Source: Xylophilus sp. GOD-11R
GTDB lineage: Bacteria > Pseudomonadota > Gammaproteobacteria > Burkholderiales > Burkholderiaceae_C
Reading direction: 5' to 3'
Length of the DNA stretch: 64,000 bases
NCBI RefSeq assembly: GCF_033546935.1
Contig: NZ_CP137854.1
Coordinates: 62,001-126,000 of the forward strand
Every line of letters begins with the position of its first letter. Position 1 is the first letter of the stretch. Below are positions 53,994 through 62,971 of this stretch, one piece after another. The notes under the pieces were generated by a model. The model was not told the DNA's origin and did no database searches. It saw only the letters and a program-made list of their open reading frames with translations. The position numbers and the translations under genes were made by a program.

Positions 53994-54340
53994 CGCACGG
54001 CAACACCTGGATCGACATCGGCCTGGGCCTGCTGACCATGGTCGGCCTGGGCGTCATCACGCTGGTCAGCCGCAGCTTCTTCATGCTGCCCGAGCGGGAA
54101 TGGAAGCTGCCGTCGTGGTTGCAGCAGGGCCTGCGGTACGCGCCGCTGGCGGCACTCGCGGCAGTGGTCGGGCCGGAGCTCTTCATGCGCGATGGCCAGC
54201 TGCTCGACACCTGGGCTGATGCGCGCCTGCCGGCGGCGGTGGCGGGCGTGGGGTTCTATGTGTGGAAGCGCAGCATCCTCGGCACCATCGTGGTCGGCAT
54301 GGCGGTGTACCTGCCGCTGCACGTCGGGCTGGGCTGGTAG
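53990..54340 (+). CDS. azlD: AzlD-family exporter small subunit
   Basis: 116-residue membrane protein with four predicted helices; LLTMVGLGVITLVSRSFFML and a GVGFYVWKRSILGTIVVGM C-terminal pair fit AzlD. Partner of AzlC with four-base overlap (ATGA). Both may be carried by readthrough from def-fmt. Confidence 0.9.
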   Translation: MTHGNTWIDIGLGLLTMVGLGVITLVSRSFFMLPEREWKLPSWLQQGLRYAPLAALAAVVGPELFMRDGQLLDTWADARLPAAVAGVGFYVWKRSILGTIVVGMAVYLPLHVGLGW

Positions 54341-54367
54341 GGCGCGGCACCGACCGGCCGCGCGTGC

Positions 54368-54739
54368 TCAGTTCGCGGTCGCGAGCCGGTCGCAGTACTG
54401 GGCCAGGGCCTCGATTTCGGAAGACTTGTCGAAGACCGCGTCGGCGCCCAGGGCGGTGCAGCGCACCCGGATGTCCTGCGTGGCGTAGTTCGTCAGCACG
54501 ACCGCGCGCTGTTCGGCGGCCCGCGCCTGCAGGGCGCGCAGCACGCCAAGGCCGTTTCCGTCTTCCAGGAACAGGTCGACGATGGCCAGATTCCAGTCGT
54601 TGTGGGCGGCGAACCAGCGCCGTGCGCTTTCTTCTCCCGCGGCCCAGCCGATGATCGTGACCGGTGCGAGTTCTGCGAGGGCCGCACTCAGGTTTTCCCG
54701 AATCAGGGGATTGTCTTCGACGAGGAAGGCGGAAAGCAT
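54368..54739 (-). CDS. Stand-alone response-regulator receiver protein
   Basis: 123 residues: a single receiver domain and nothing else. Acidic pair in [12 protein letters not shown], phospho-acceptor Asp in [10 protein letters not shown], Thr in VVLTNYA and Lys in FDKSSE are all present. No kinase gene adjoins; CheY-like partners and the target are unknown. It converges on azlD (27 bp gap) and is divergent from pgk. Confidence 0.9.
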   Translation of the reverse strand: MLSAFLVEDNPLIRENLSAALAELAPVTIIGWAAGEESARRWFAAHNDWNLAIVDLFLEDGNGLGVLRALQARAAEQRAVVLTNYATQDIRVRCTALGADAVFDKSSEIEALAQYCDRLATAN

Positions 54740-54948
54740 GTCGAGAAAGTGGCGGCGGCGGCAATGCGAGTCGGCCAGTAGGCCAGCAGAGGTGCTGCCG
54801 GGCTGTAGGACTGCACCGTTTCCCGGGAATCCGAACGGCTCCCTGTCGCGTCGTTTCTACAATCACCACCGGGTTACCAAGCGGTTACCGACGTCGGGGA
54901 GGCGCGGAACCGCATCTTCAACAGCCTTCCTGCTCAACTCCGAAACGA

Positions 54949-56142
54949 ATGAACATCCTGCGCTTTTCCGACCTCTGCGCCCGTGGCGACGCCGCTGGCA
55001 AACGTGTTTTCATCCGTGCCGACCTGAATGTGCCGCAGGACGACGCGGGCCGTATCACCGAAGACACCCGGGTGCGCGCATCGGTGCCCTGCATCGAGAT
55101 GGCGTTGAAGGCCGGTGCGGCCGTCATGGTCACCTCGCACCTGGGACGACCCACCGAGGGCGAGTTCAAGCCGGCCGACAGCCTGCTGCCGGTGGCCGAT
55201 CGCCTGGCCGAGCTGCTGGGCCGCGAGGTGCCGCTGGTGTCGAACTGGGTCGACGGCGTCGATGTCGCGCCGGGCCAGGTCGTGCTGCTGGAGAACTGCC
55301 GGCTCAACAAGGGTGAGAAGAAGAACGACCCGGCGCTGGCGCAGAAGCTGGCCAGGCTCTGCGACATCTTCGTGCACGACGCCTTCGGCACCGCGCACCG
55401 CGCCGAAGCCTCCACCTACGGCATCGCGCAGTACGCGCCGGTGGCCTGCGCCGGCCCGCTGCTGTCGGCCGAGATCGACGCCATCGGCAAGGCGCTGGCC
55501 GATCCGAAGCGGCCGCTGGCGGCCATCGTCGCCGGCTCCAAGGTGTCGACCAAGCTCACCATCCTCAAGGCGCTGGCCGACAAGGTCGACCAGCTCATCG
55601 TCGGTGGCGGCATCGCCAACACCTTCATGCTGGCCGCCGGCCTGCCCATCGGCAAGTCGCTGGCCGAGCCGGACCTGCTCGACCAGGCCCGTGCGGTGAT
55701 CGAGGCCATGCGCGCGCGCGGCGCGGCGGTGCCGATTCCCACCGACGTGGTCGTGGCCAAGGAGTTCAAGGCCAGCGCCGAAGCGACGGTCAAGCGTGCC
55801 GAGGACGTGGCCGACGACGACCTGATCCTGGACATCGGCCCGGAGACCGCCAAGGCGCTCGCCGCGCAGCTGGAAGCCGCCGGCACCATCGTGTGGAACG
55901 GCCCGGTCGGCGTGTTCGAGTTCGACGCGTTCGCCCACGGCACCGAGACCATCGCCCGCGCCATCGCGAAGTCGAAGGCCTTCAGCATCGCCGGCGGCGG
56001 CGACACCCTGGCGGCGATCGCCAAGTACGGCATCGAAAAGGACGTCGGCTACATCAGCACGGGCGGCGGCGCTTTCCTCGAAATTCTGGAAGGCAAGACG
56101 CTGCCGGCTTTCGAGATCCTGGAGAAGCGCGCGGCGGGTTGA
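54949..56142 (+). CDS. pgk: Phosphoglycerate kinase
   Basis: 397-residue glycolytic enzyme. RADLNVPQD near residue 20, [35 protein letters not shown] and GGGDTLAA cover both domains and all substrate-binding loops. Start ATG 54949 gives the standard MNILRFSDL. Separated from pyk by a gamma-glutamyltransferase gene and a terminator. Confidence 0.98.
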   Translation: MNILRFSDLCARGDAAGKRVFIRADLNVPQDDAGRITEDTRVRASVPCIEMALKAGAAVMVTSHLGRPTEGEFKPADSLLPVADRLAELLGREVPLVSNWVDGVDVAPGQVVLLENCRLNKGEKKNDPALAQKLARLCDIFVHDAFGTAHRAEASTYGIAQYAPVACAGPLLSAEIDAIGKALADPKRPLAAIVAGSKVSTKLTILKALADKVDQLIVGGGIANTFMLAAGLPIGKSLAEPDLLDQARAVIEAMRARGAAVPIPTDVVVAKEFKASAEATVKRAEDVADDDLILDIGPETAKALAAQLEAAGTIVWNGPVGVFEFDAFAHGTETIARAIAKSKAFSIAGGGDTLAAIAKYGIEKDVGYISTGGGAFLEILEGKTLPAFEILEKRAAG

Positions 56143-56212
56143 TGCGAGCAGAGGGGCATGTTGTTTGCTTGTTGATACTTTCCTTACAAACTTGCTTAGT
56201 ACCAAAACCGTG

Positions 56213-58186
56213 ATGAATAAAAGTATCAGCAAGCCGATGCTCGGGTCCCTCGTCGCCTTGACCGCCTTGCTCGCTTCCTGCGGCGGCAGCAACGATCCCG
56301 TCGTCGCCGCACCCCCGCCGGTGGTGGCCGACCTGAGCTGCAACAGCACCGCCTCCGACGGCAGTTCCGTCGTGGTGGGCAGCGGCGCCGCCGGCGACCC
56401 CTCCCTGCCGGAGCCCGCTTCGGGCTACCGCACCGGCCTGAAGACGGTTTATTCGAAAACCTTCATGGTTTCGTCTTCCAACCCGCTGGCCAGCAAGGCC
56501 GGCTGCGAGATCCTGAAAGCCGGTGGCAGCGCGGCCGATGCGGCGGTCGCGGTGCAGGCGGTTCTGGGCCTGACCGTGCCCGAGGCCACCGGCCTTGGTG
56601 GCGGTGCCTTCATGCTCTATTACGACGCCACCGCGAAAACGGTGCAGGCCTACGACGGCCGTGAAACCGCACCAGCGGCTGCCACCAACGACTACCTGCG
56701 CTATGTGAGCGACACCGATCGCACCACACCGGTGCCCAGCACCCGCGCCAGCGGCCGCTCCATCGGCACCATCGGCGTGGTGCGCATGCTCGAACTCGCG
56801 CAGCAGGACCACGGCGTCCTGGCGTGGAAAGACCTGTTCGGCAGCGCGTCGTCGCTTGCAACGAACGGTTTTCCGATCGGTGGGCGCCTGGCTGCGGCCA
56901 TCAGCTCCAACGCGACGAACCTCAAGCGCGATGCGGAGGCCACCGAGTACTTCTTCAACGCCGACGGCACGCCCAAGGTACTGGGCACCGTGCTGAAGAA
57001 TCCGAAGTACGCCGCCACCCTGAGCGCCCTCGCCGCACAAGGTGCCAACGCCATCTACACCGGCCCGATCGCGCAGGACATCGTCGCCAAGATCGGCGCC
57101 ACCACCCAGGCCAACGGCAGCGCCATGACCCCGGGCCTGACCACCATGGCCGACATGGCGGCCTACCAGGCCAAGCGCCGCGAGCCGGTCTGCGTCACCT
57201 ACCGCGCCTATTGGGTCTGCAGCATGTCCCCACCGTCCTCCGGCGGCATCGGCGTGGCCTCGGCCATGGGCATCCTGGAGAACTTCAACATGTCGCTCTA
57301 CAAGCCCGCCGGCACCGACGAAGGCGGCATCCCGACCAGCAAGGGCGTGCACCTGGTGACCGAGGCCGAGCGCCTGGCCTATGCCGACCGCGACATGTAC
57401 GTGGCCGACACCGACTTCGTGCCGCTGCCCGGCGGCACCTGGGACACGATGCTCAACAAGCGCTACATGAGCAGCCGCGCCAGCCTGATCAACTTCAGCA
57501 CCAGCATGCGCACGGCCACCGCCGGGGCGCTTGGCGCGGTGCCGCAGGGCGTGGACACCACGGTGGAGCACGGCACCAACCACTTCACCATCGTCGACAA
57601 GCAGGGCAACGTGGTCTCCATGACGACCACCGTGGAGTCGAGCATGGGCTCCTTCCACATGACCAACGGCTTCATCCTGAACAACCAGCTGACCGACTTC
57701 TCGGCCAATCCGATCGACACCACTACCGGCCTGCTGGTCGCCAACCGGGTGTCGCCCGGCAAGCGCCCGCGCAGCACGATGGCGCCGACGATGGTGTTCA
57801 AGATCGCGGCCGACGGCGGCAAGGGCGACTTCGTGATGGCCACCGGCTCGCCCGGCGGCGGCACCATCATCCAGTACGTAGTCAAGACCCTGGTCGGCGC
57901 GCTCGACTGGGGCCTGGACGCACAGCAGTCGGCCAGCCTGGTGGACTTTGGCGCCAGCAACAGCCCCACCACCACCATCGGCGGCGAGCATCCCTATTTC
58001 GTCAACGGCCAGCTGGCCACGCTCATGTCCGAGCTCACCACGATGGGCCACACCATCTCCAACGGTGCGCAGACCAGCGGCGTGGGCAACATCGTCCGCA
58101 CCACGGCCAACAACACGCCGATCTGGAGTGGCGGCACCGATCCGCGCCGTGAAGGCGTGGTGCTGGGCGATACCTTCACGCCCTGA
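56213..58186 (+). CDS. Gamma-glutamyltransferase, lipoprotein form
   Basis: 657-residue Ntn-hydrolase that cleaves itself and hydrolyses or transfers the gamma-glutamyl group of glutathione. The N-terminus (MNKSISKPMLGSL, then LLASC) is a lipobox with Cys about 22, so membrane-anchored rather than free periplasmic; most GGTs are soluble. SSNPLASKAGCEILKAGGSA and GLGGGAFML mark the large subunit. The nucleophile Thr begins the small subunit at TNHFTIVDKQG after VEHG, with MAPTMVF and GSPGGG following. About 60 extra residues precede the enzyme. Between pgk and pyk, ending at a clear terminator. Confidence 0.92.
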   Translation: MNKSISKPMLGSLVALTALLASCGGSNDPVVAAPPPVVADLSCNSTASDGSSVVVGSGAAGDPSLPEPASGYRTGLKTVYSKTFMVSSSNPLASKAGCEILKAGGSAADAAVAVQAVLGLTVPEATGLGGGAFMLYYDATAKTVQAYDGRETAPAAATNDYLRYVSDTDRTTPVPSTRASGRSIGTIGVVRMLELAQQDHGVLAWKDLFGSASSLATNGFPIGGRLAAAISSNATNLKRDAEATEYFFNADGTPKVLGTVLKNPKYAATLSALAAQGANAIYTGPIAQDIVAKIGATTQANGSAMTPGLTTMADMAAYQAKRREPVCVTYRAYWVCSMSPPSSGGIGVASAMGILENFNMSLYKPAGTDEGGIPTSKGVHLVTEAERLAYADRDMYVADTDFVPLPGGTWDTMLNKRYMSSRASLINFSTSMRTATAGALGAVPQGVDTTVEHGTNHFTIVDKQGNVVSMTTTVESSMGSFHMTNGFILNNQLTDFSANPIDTTTGLLVANRVSPGKRPRSTMAPTMVFKIAADGGKGDFVMATGSPGGGTIIQYVVKTLVGALDWGLDAQQSASLVDFGASNSPTTTIGGEHPYFVNGQLATLMSELTTMGHTISNGAQTSGVGNIVRTTANNTPIWSGGTDPRREGVVLGDTFTP

Positions 58187-58226
58187 CCTCCGGCGCGCGA
58201 CCGGCACGGCCGGCCGCATCGTGGCG

Positions 58227-58264
58227 AGCCCCGCGGTGTCCTGACGGATGCCGTGGGGCTTTTT
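58227..58264 (+). terminator. Intrinsic terminator after gamma-glutamyltransferase
   Basis: AGCCCCGCGG pairs with CCGTGGGGCT across a 14-base loop and is followed by TTTTT. It is 40 bp after the stop and separates this gene from pyk. Confidence 0.8.
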
Positions 58265-58369
58265 CATGCGGCGTGTCGGTCATGGTGCCGATACGCGGCA
58301 GGCGCAGAATCTCCGCTTCGAACCTGACGGAGACCTATCTTGCCCTTTGCCATTCCTGCCGCCGCCCAG

Positions 58370-59818
58370 ATGACCGCCTCCAACCGCCCGCGCCGCGCGA
58401 CCAAGATCGTCGCCACGCTGGGCCCGGCTTCCAACACGCCGGAGATGCTCGAGGCGATGATCCGCGCCGGCGTCAACGTGGTGCGGCTCAACTTCAGCCA
58501 CGGGGCGGCGCAGGACCACGTCGACCGTGCCCGCATGGTGCGCGAGGCCGGGCAGCGGGCCGGCCGCGAAGTGGCCATCATGGCCGACCTGCAAGGCCCC
58601 AAGATCCGCGTCGGCAAGTTCGCCCAGGGCAAGGTGATGCTGGAGCAGGGCGCGAGTTTCGTGCTCGACGCCGCCCGCACCGAGCCGGGCGATGCCGCCG
58701 GCGTGGGCCTCGACTACAAGGAGCTGCCGCGCGACGTGTCGCCCGGCGACATCCTGCTGCTCAACGACGGACTGATCGTGCTCAAGGTCGACTCGGTGCG
58801 CGGCGACGAGGTGCACACGGTGGTGCGCATCGGCGGAGAACTGTCCAACAACAAGGGCATCAACAAGCAGGGCGGCGGCCTCACCGCGCCAGCGCTCACC
58901 GGCAAGGACATGGAGGACATCAAGACCGCCATGAGCTTTCAGGCCGACTACGTGGCGGTGAGCTTTCCCAAGAACGCCACCGACATGGAAATGGCGCGCC
59001 AGCTCTGCAACGTGGCCGGTGCCGAGTTCAAGCACAAGCCCGGTCTCATCGCCAAGATCGAGCGGGCCGAGGCGCTGCCGCAGCTCGACGAGATCCTGCG
59101 GGTGTCCGACGGCATCATGGTGGCGCGCGGCGACCTGGCGGTGGAAGTGGGCCATGCGGCGGTGCCGGCGCTGCAGAAGCGCATGATCAAGCTGGCCCGC
59201 GAGTCCGACAAGCTGGTGATCACCGCCACCCAGATGATGGAAAGCATGATCACCAACGCCGTGCCCACCCGCGCCGAGGTGAGCGACGTGGCCAACGCGG
59301 TGCTCGACGGCACCGACGCCGTGATGCTGTCGGGCGAGACGGCCGCCGGCCGCTATCCGCTGGAAGTGGTACAGGAAATGGCGGCCATCTGCTCGGCCGC
59401 CGAGGCGGCCGAGGAGTTCGAGATCGACTCCGATTTCACCGGCCAGGTCTTCCGCCGCATCGACCAGTCGATCGCCATGGGGGCACTCTTCACTGCCAAT
59501 CACCTGGGCGCCAAGGCCATCGTGGCACTGACCGACAGCGGATCCACGGCGCTGTGGATGAGCCGTCACCGCAGCAACATCCCGATCTACGCGCTCACCC
59601 CCCGCATCGCCACGCAACGCCGCATGGCGCTCTACCGCAACGTGCGGCCGCTGCTGATGGACTCCAGCGCCGAACGCGACATGGCCCTGAGCGAGGCCGA
59701 GCGCTACCTCAAGGAGCGCGCCATCATGAAGAGCGGCGACGTGTACGCCATCACCTGCGGCGAGCCCATGGGCGCGCCGGGCGGCACCAACATGCTCAAG
59801 ATCTGCCGGGCCAGCTGA
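58370..59818 (+). CDS. pyk: Pyruvate kinase
   Basis: 482-residue glycolytic kinase. RRATKIVATLGPAS, NFSHG, DLQGPKIRVG, MARGDLAVEVG and TATQMMESM contain the substrate, metal and catalytic residues; the C-terminal domain follows. ATG 58370 is chosen because conservation begins at about residue 6; a TTG at 58340 would add ten residues. Convergent with the MliC-like gene. Confidence 0.97.
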   Translation: MTASNRPRRATKIVATLGPASNTPEMLEAMIRAGVNVVRLNFSHGAAQDHVDRARMVREAGQRAGREVAIMADLQGPKIRVGKFAQGKVMLEQGASFVLDAARTEPGDAAGVGLDYKELPRDVSPGDILLLNDGLIVLKVDSVRGDEVHTVVRIGGELSNNKGINKQGGGLTAPALTGKDMEDIKTAMSFQADYVAVSFPKNATDMEMARQLCNVAGAEFKHKPGLIAKIERAEALPQLDEILRVSDGIMVARGDLAVEVGHAAVPALQKRMIKLARESDKLVITATQMMESMITNAVPTRAEVSDVANAVLDGTDAVMLSGETAAGRYPLEVVQEMAAICSAAEAAEEFEIDSDFTGQVFRRIDQSIAMGALFTANHLGAKAIVALTDSGSTALWMSRHRSNIPIYALTPRIATQRRMALYRNVRPLLMDSSAERDMALSEAERYLKERAIMKSGDVYAITCGEPMGAPGGTNMLKICRAS

Positions 59819-59828
59819 GGCCGGCTTT

Positions 59829-60221
59829 TCAGCGGAACCAGTCGCTGATGGTGCGACCGCGCCAGCAGCGGGCCCGCCCATTGGGCACCGCGCCTTCGAG
59901 CGAGGCGCCGCGCGTATCGGGCGGCAGGCCAGTCTCGAAGCGGACCTGCGGATTGCTGTAGACCACCTGCTCCGGCCCGACGCCGCCGGCATCGCGCAGC
60001 AGTGCTTCGGCGCCGCGGCCGGTCTGCAGCATGGCGCTGCCGTCGTCTTCCTTCACGCGTATCGCCACACCGTTGTCGCAGGAGTAGGCGGTGCCGGCGA
60101 AGTTATTGGCGAACGGACCGGTGGCGCAACCGGAGAGCAGGGCGGCCGTGGCGCACAGGCCGGCCAGCGCGGCCCGGCGAGGTGAAGAGGAAGAAAAAGG
60201 TTCGGATCGAATGGTCATCAT
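59829..60221 (-). CDS. MliC-family lipoprotein (lysozyme-inhibitor-like)
   Basis: 130 residues: lipoprotein signal (AGLCATAALLSGC, Cys about 28) and one small beta-barrel domain starting YSCDNGVAIRVKEDDG, the hallmark of MliC/PliC inhibitors of c-type lysozymes. The ATG at 60221 overlaps the mltA stop (ATGA). Pairing an inhibitor-like lipoprotein with a lytic transglycosylase makes a sensible wall-turnover operon. Confidence 0.85.
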   Translation of the reverse strand: MMTIRSEPFSSSSPRRAALAGLCATAALLSGCATGPFANNFAGTAYSCDNGVAIRVKEDDGSAMLQTGRGAEALLRDAGGVGPEQVVYSNPQVRFETGLPPDTRGASLEGAVPNGRARCWRGRTISDWFR

Positions 60222-61417
60222 GGCAACGCTCCCGGTATTCCGCGCGGCCAGAGGGCCCACAGGCGCAGGCTCTGCTTGAGGCGGCCGGCCGTCTCGCCGG
60301 CATCGGCGCCCCAGCCGGCGAAAAAGTCGGCCCGCACAGCCCCGACGATGGCACTGCCCGTGTCCTGCGCCATGACCAAACGTTGCAGCGAAGCCGTCGG
60401 CCCCGGCGAGGCCAGCCAGACCGGCGTGCCGTAAGGGATGCTGGTGCGGTCGACCGCGATCGAGCGGCCCGGCGTCAGCGCCACGCCCTGCGCCCCGCGC
60501 GGGCCGAAGGAGGCATCGAGCGTATCCAGCGGTTCCTCGCGGAAGAACACGTAGCGCGGATTGGTCCACATCAGCTCGTTGAGCCGCTGCGGGTTCTGCG
60601 CGAGCCAGGCGCGAATGCCGGGCCAGGTGGCGTCGCGCACCTGGCCGGTCTGCAGCAGCCAAGTGCCGATGCTCTTGTAGGGCTGGTCGTTGGTGGCGGC
60701 ATAGGCCAGGCGCACCAGGCGCACGCTGCCGTCGGGCTCGGTGATGCGCAGGCGGCCCGATCCCTGTATGTGCAGCACCATCGCCTCGACCGGGTCGGAG
60801 AGCCAGGCCAGGGGTCGCGCCGGCATGGCGGCGCGGGCTTCGGGCAGGCTCTCGATCTGCTGGCGCGTGTACCAGGGCTTGCGCTGGCCCAGCGTCGCGG
60901 GCGGGCCGTAGAGCGGCACGCCGAAGCCGGGCAGCGGCATCCGGCTCGCGGGTATGACCGGCTCGTAGTAGGCGGTGAGCAGGCCTTCCGCGTTGCCGTC
61001 GGCCGACTCGACCCGGAAGGGCTGCAGCTTGGCCATCATCCAGGCGCGCTGTTCGTCGGGCGTGGCGATGCTCAGGCGGCGCACGTCGCCGCAAAGGGCA
61101 GCGAAAGCGGGGCCGGGTTTCTCGCAGCTCTTGGTCCAGGCGTTCCAGGCCTCGAAGAGGTTGTCGTCGGCAAAGCCCGGCAGCTCCGACCAGTCGGCCG
61201 GCACCCAGCGGCCGCGTCCGGCCACCGGCGCGGCAGGCGGTGGCGGGAAGACGCCAGGGCTGCCCGGCGTGGCGGACGTGCCCCCGGTCGTTGCGCCGGG
61301 CAGCGCGTCGGGCGGAACGGTAGGCGTTGCGCAGGCCGCCAGCAGCAGCGCGGTCACGGCGCTCACCGTTCCTAGAATGGCCCGGTCCATCCAGCGCCAC
61401 GGGAGTCTTGTTGTCAT
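60218..61417 (-). CDS. mltA: MltA, membrane-bound lytic murein transglycosylase A
   Basis: About 399-residue outer-membrane lipoprotein cleaving peptidoglycan to 1,6-anhydro products. Lipobox LLLAAC, Ala/Pro-rich linker, the MltA barrel (LLTAYYEPVIPAS, VLHIQGSGRL) and the 3D domain with catalytic Asp in MAQDTGSAIVGAVRADFF. Start ATG 61417 or 61390; the latter gives a shorter signal. If 61417 is right, its start codon overlaps the divergent start codon at 61416 (CATG). Confidence 0.95.
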   Translation of the reverse strand: MTTRLPWRWMDRAILGTVSAVTALLLAACATPTVPPDALPGATTGGTSATPGSPGVFPPPPAAPVAGRGRWVPADWSELPGFADDNLFEAWNAWTKSCEKPGPAFAALCGDVRRLSIATPDEQRAWMMAKLQPFRVESADGNAEGLLTAYYEPVIPASRMPLPGFGVPLYGPPATLGQRKPWYTRQQIESLPEARAAMPARPLAWLSDPVEAMVLHIQGSGRLRITEPDGSVRLVRLAYAATNDQPYKSIGTWLLQTGQVRDATWPGIRAWLAQNPQRLNELMWTNPRYVFFREEPLDTLDASFGPRGAQGVALTPGRSIAVDRTSIPYGTPVWLASPGPTASLQRLVMAQDTGSAIVGAVRADFFAGWGADAGETAGRLKQSLRLWALWPRGIPGALP

Positions 61418-61550
61418 GCTGCTGATTCTGCTCGAAGCCCTGCTCGCCCTCGGACTGTTGTTGCTGATCGTGTGGTGGACCATGTTTTCCGGCCGTCGAC
61501 GGGGCGAGCCCCCGGAGTCCGGGCGCGACCAGGACGAGCCCGGCTCCTAG
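61416..61550 (+). CDS. Small single-pass membrane protein
   Basis: 44 residues: one strongly hydrophobic helix (LLILLEALLALGLLLLIVWW) and a charged Arg/Asp/Glu tail. GGGAG stands about ten bases before ATG. It is divergent from mltA with overlapping start regions. I believe it is real because of the Shine-Dalgarno and membrane helix, but function is unknown. Confidence 0.6.
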   Translation: MLLILLEALLALGLLLLIVWWTMFSGRRRGEPPESGRDQDEPGS

Positions 61551-62192
61551 CGTCGTTGCGTTCCATAACGCATCAGGCGATTGGGCGGGTTTATCAAAAG
61601 TAATGAATTCGACGATTAAGTCGGTCTGCCTGGCCTATTCAGGCCCGCGGTGCGAAACCAGGCGCTTGTTATCTTCGCCTTGCCGATCCAATGTGTGAAA
61701 TTCGACACATCGTCGCAAACGATCCCATGGCGCAGCGGCCGCTCGCGACCGGGAGTCTTGCGATTGACAGGTGGCGGCTTATCAAGAATCGCGCACCGAA
61801 AGCCATCATTTTTTGGCAAGGAAAAAAGCCTGATTGCACGCGGTGGGTAATCAGGCTTTCCATCATTATCAGGTCCGTTTTTCGCGCTGTGACGAATGCC
61901 AGAGTCACTCAAGTCATGAGCGAAAAAAAGACCGAATGGTTGGAGCGCCGTGCAGCGGCAAGAGGAAAAAGTGAAAAGGGATCGAGGACGTGCCCGCTGC
62001 CGGCGCCCCATTCATTCCGCTTGAGGAAGAAGCGCACATCCGCCGATCTGCGGCGCCGTGCTCGCCCCATGCGCGGCGCTTGGAGAATCCTGACGGACTA
62101 GCCCGGACGGTTTACACCGCGAAACCCCGGGCGGTGGGGGGCTTTCGAATAATGGACTTTCGTTTTCGCCACATAACTAAAGGACTCTCGCC
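61551..62192. other. Long non-coding region upstream of the OmpA-like gene
   Basis: No convincing gene. GC falls below the window average around 61570-61930. It contains the hairpin at 61825-61859 and the promoter of the OmpA-like gene; AAAGGA lies about nine bases before that gene's ATG. Possible site of a small RNA. Confidence 0.5.
61825..61859 (-). terminator. Strong hairpin with minus-strand T-run
   Basis: AAAGCCTGATT pairs with AATCAGGCTTT (11 bp) over a 13-base loop. On the minus strand six T residues close the structure, as in an intrinsic terminator, yet no minus-strand gene lies immediately upstream. Confidence 0.6.
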
Positions 62193-62849
62193 ATGCGCAA
62201 ACTCATCCTTGCAGGAACCGCCGCCGCCGTGTTGCTCGTCACCGGCTGTGCCGACATGAACATGTCCGACACCCAACGCCGCACGGCAGTGGGTGCCGGT
62301 GCCGGAGCCGCAGGCGGCGCGGTGCTCGGCGCGCTGGTCGGTGGCGGCAACGCCGGCAAAGGCGCGCTGATCGGCGCCGGTGTCGGCGCGCTGGGCACCT
62401 ACATCTGGTCGTCCAACATGGAAAAGCAGAAGCGCGAAATGGAGGCGGCCACCCAGGGCACCGGCATCTCGGTGTCGCAGACGCCGGACAACCTGCTGCG
62501 CCTCGACGTGCCGAGCGACGTGTCCTTCGACACCGGCAAGGCCAACATCAAGTCCAACTTCGCGCCGGTGCTCGACCGCTTCGCCAGCAGCCTGCAGGGC
62601 AATCCGGCGGCCACGGTGCGCATCGTCGGCCACACCGACAGCACCGGCAGCGACGCAGTCAACAACCCCTTGTCGGTCGACCGCGCTGCCGCCACGCGCG
62701 ACTACATCGTGATGCGTGGCGTGGACTCGCGCCGCTTCGCCGTCGAAGGCCTCGGCTCGCGCCAGCCGATCGCCACCAACGACACTGCCGCCGGCCGCGC
62801 GCAGAACCGCCGAGTGGAGATCTTCATCGGCGAACAGGGCCGCTCCTGA
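62193..62849 (+). CDS. OmpA-family lipoprotein (Pal/YiaD-like)
   Basis: 218 residues: lipoprotein signal (LLVTGC, Cys 19), a glycine-zipper segment (about 32-70, GAGAGAAGGAVLGALVGGG) and an OmpA-like peptidoglycan-binding domain (about 105-215, VGHTDSTGSDAVN, GLGSRQPIATN, NRRVEIF). It tethers the outer membrane to peptidoglycan. Followed by a large inverted repeat at 62866. Confidence 0.95.
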   Translation: MRKLILAGTAAAVLLVTGCADMNMSDTQRRTAVGAGAGAAGGAVLGALVGGGNAGKGALIGAGVGALGTYIWSSNMEKQKREMEAATQGTGISVSQTPDNLLRLDVPSDVSFDTGKANIKSNFAPVLDRFASSLQGNPAATVRIVGHTDSTGSDAVNNPLSVDRAAATRDYIVMRGVDSRRFAVEGLGSRQPIATNDTAAGRAQNRRVEIFIGEQGRS

Positions 62850-62865
62850 TCGCTGGTGAGTGACG

Positions 62866-62897
62866 GGTCAGCCCATTAGCCAGGCTTATGGGCTAAC
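62866..62897. terminator. Extended inverted repeat after OmpA-like gene
   Basis: GGTCAGCCCATTAGCC pairs with GGCTTATGGGCTAACC around a single A, interrupted by two mismatches. No T-run follows on the plus strand, so it may be a transcript-end stabilising hairpin or an operator rather than a classical terminator. Confidence 0.4.
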
Positions 62898-62971
62898 CGT
62901 TAAATGCGATGACCGGACGATGACTACCGGTCCTAGCATGGCTCTTGTCCTTCATTCGAAAGCCAAGTGCC

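Noticed and set aside
56054..58267. 737-codon minus-strand open frame
   Set aside because: Antisense to gamma-glutamyltransferase; repetitive Arg/Gly/Ala composition.
58280..59992. 570-codon minus-strand open frame
   Set aside because: Antisense to pyk, which is unmistakable.
61691..62101. 136-codon frame upstream of the OmpA-like gene
   Set aside because: No recognisable domain, no codon bias, and it spans the strong hairpin.
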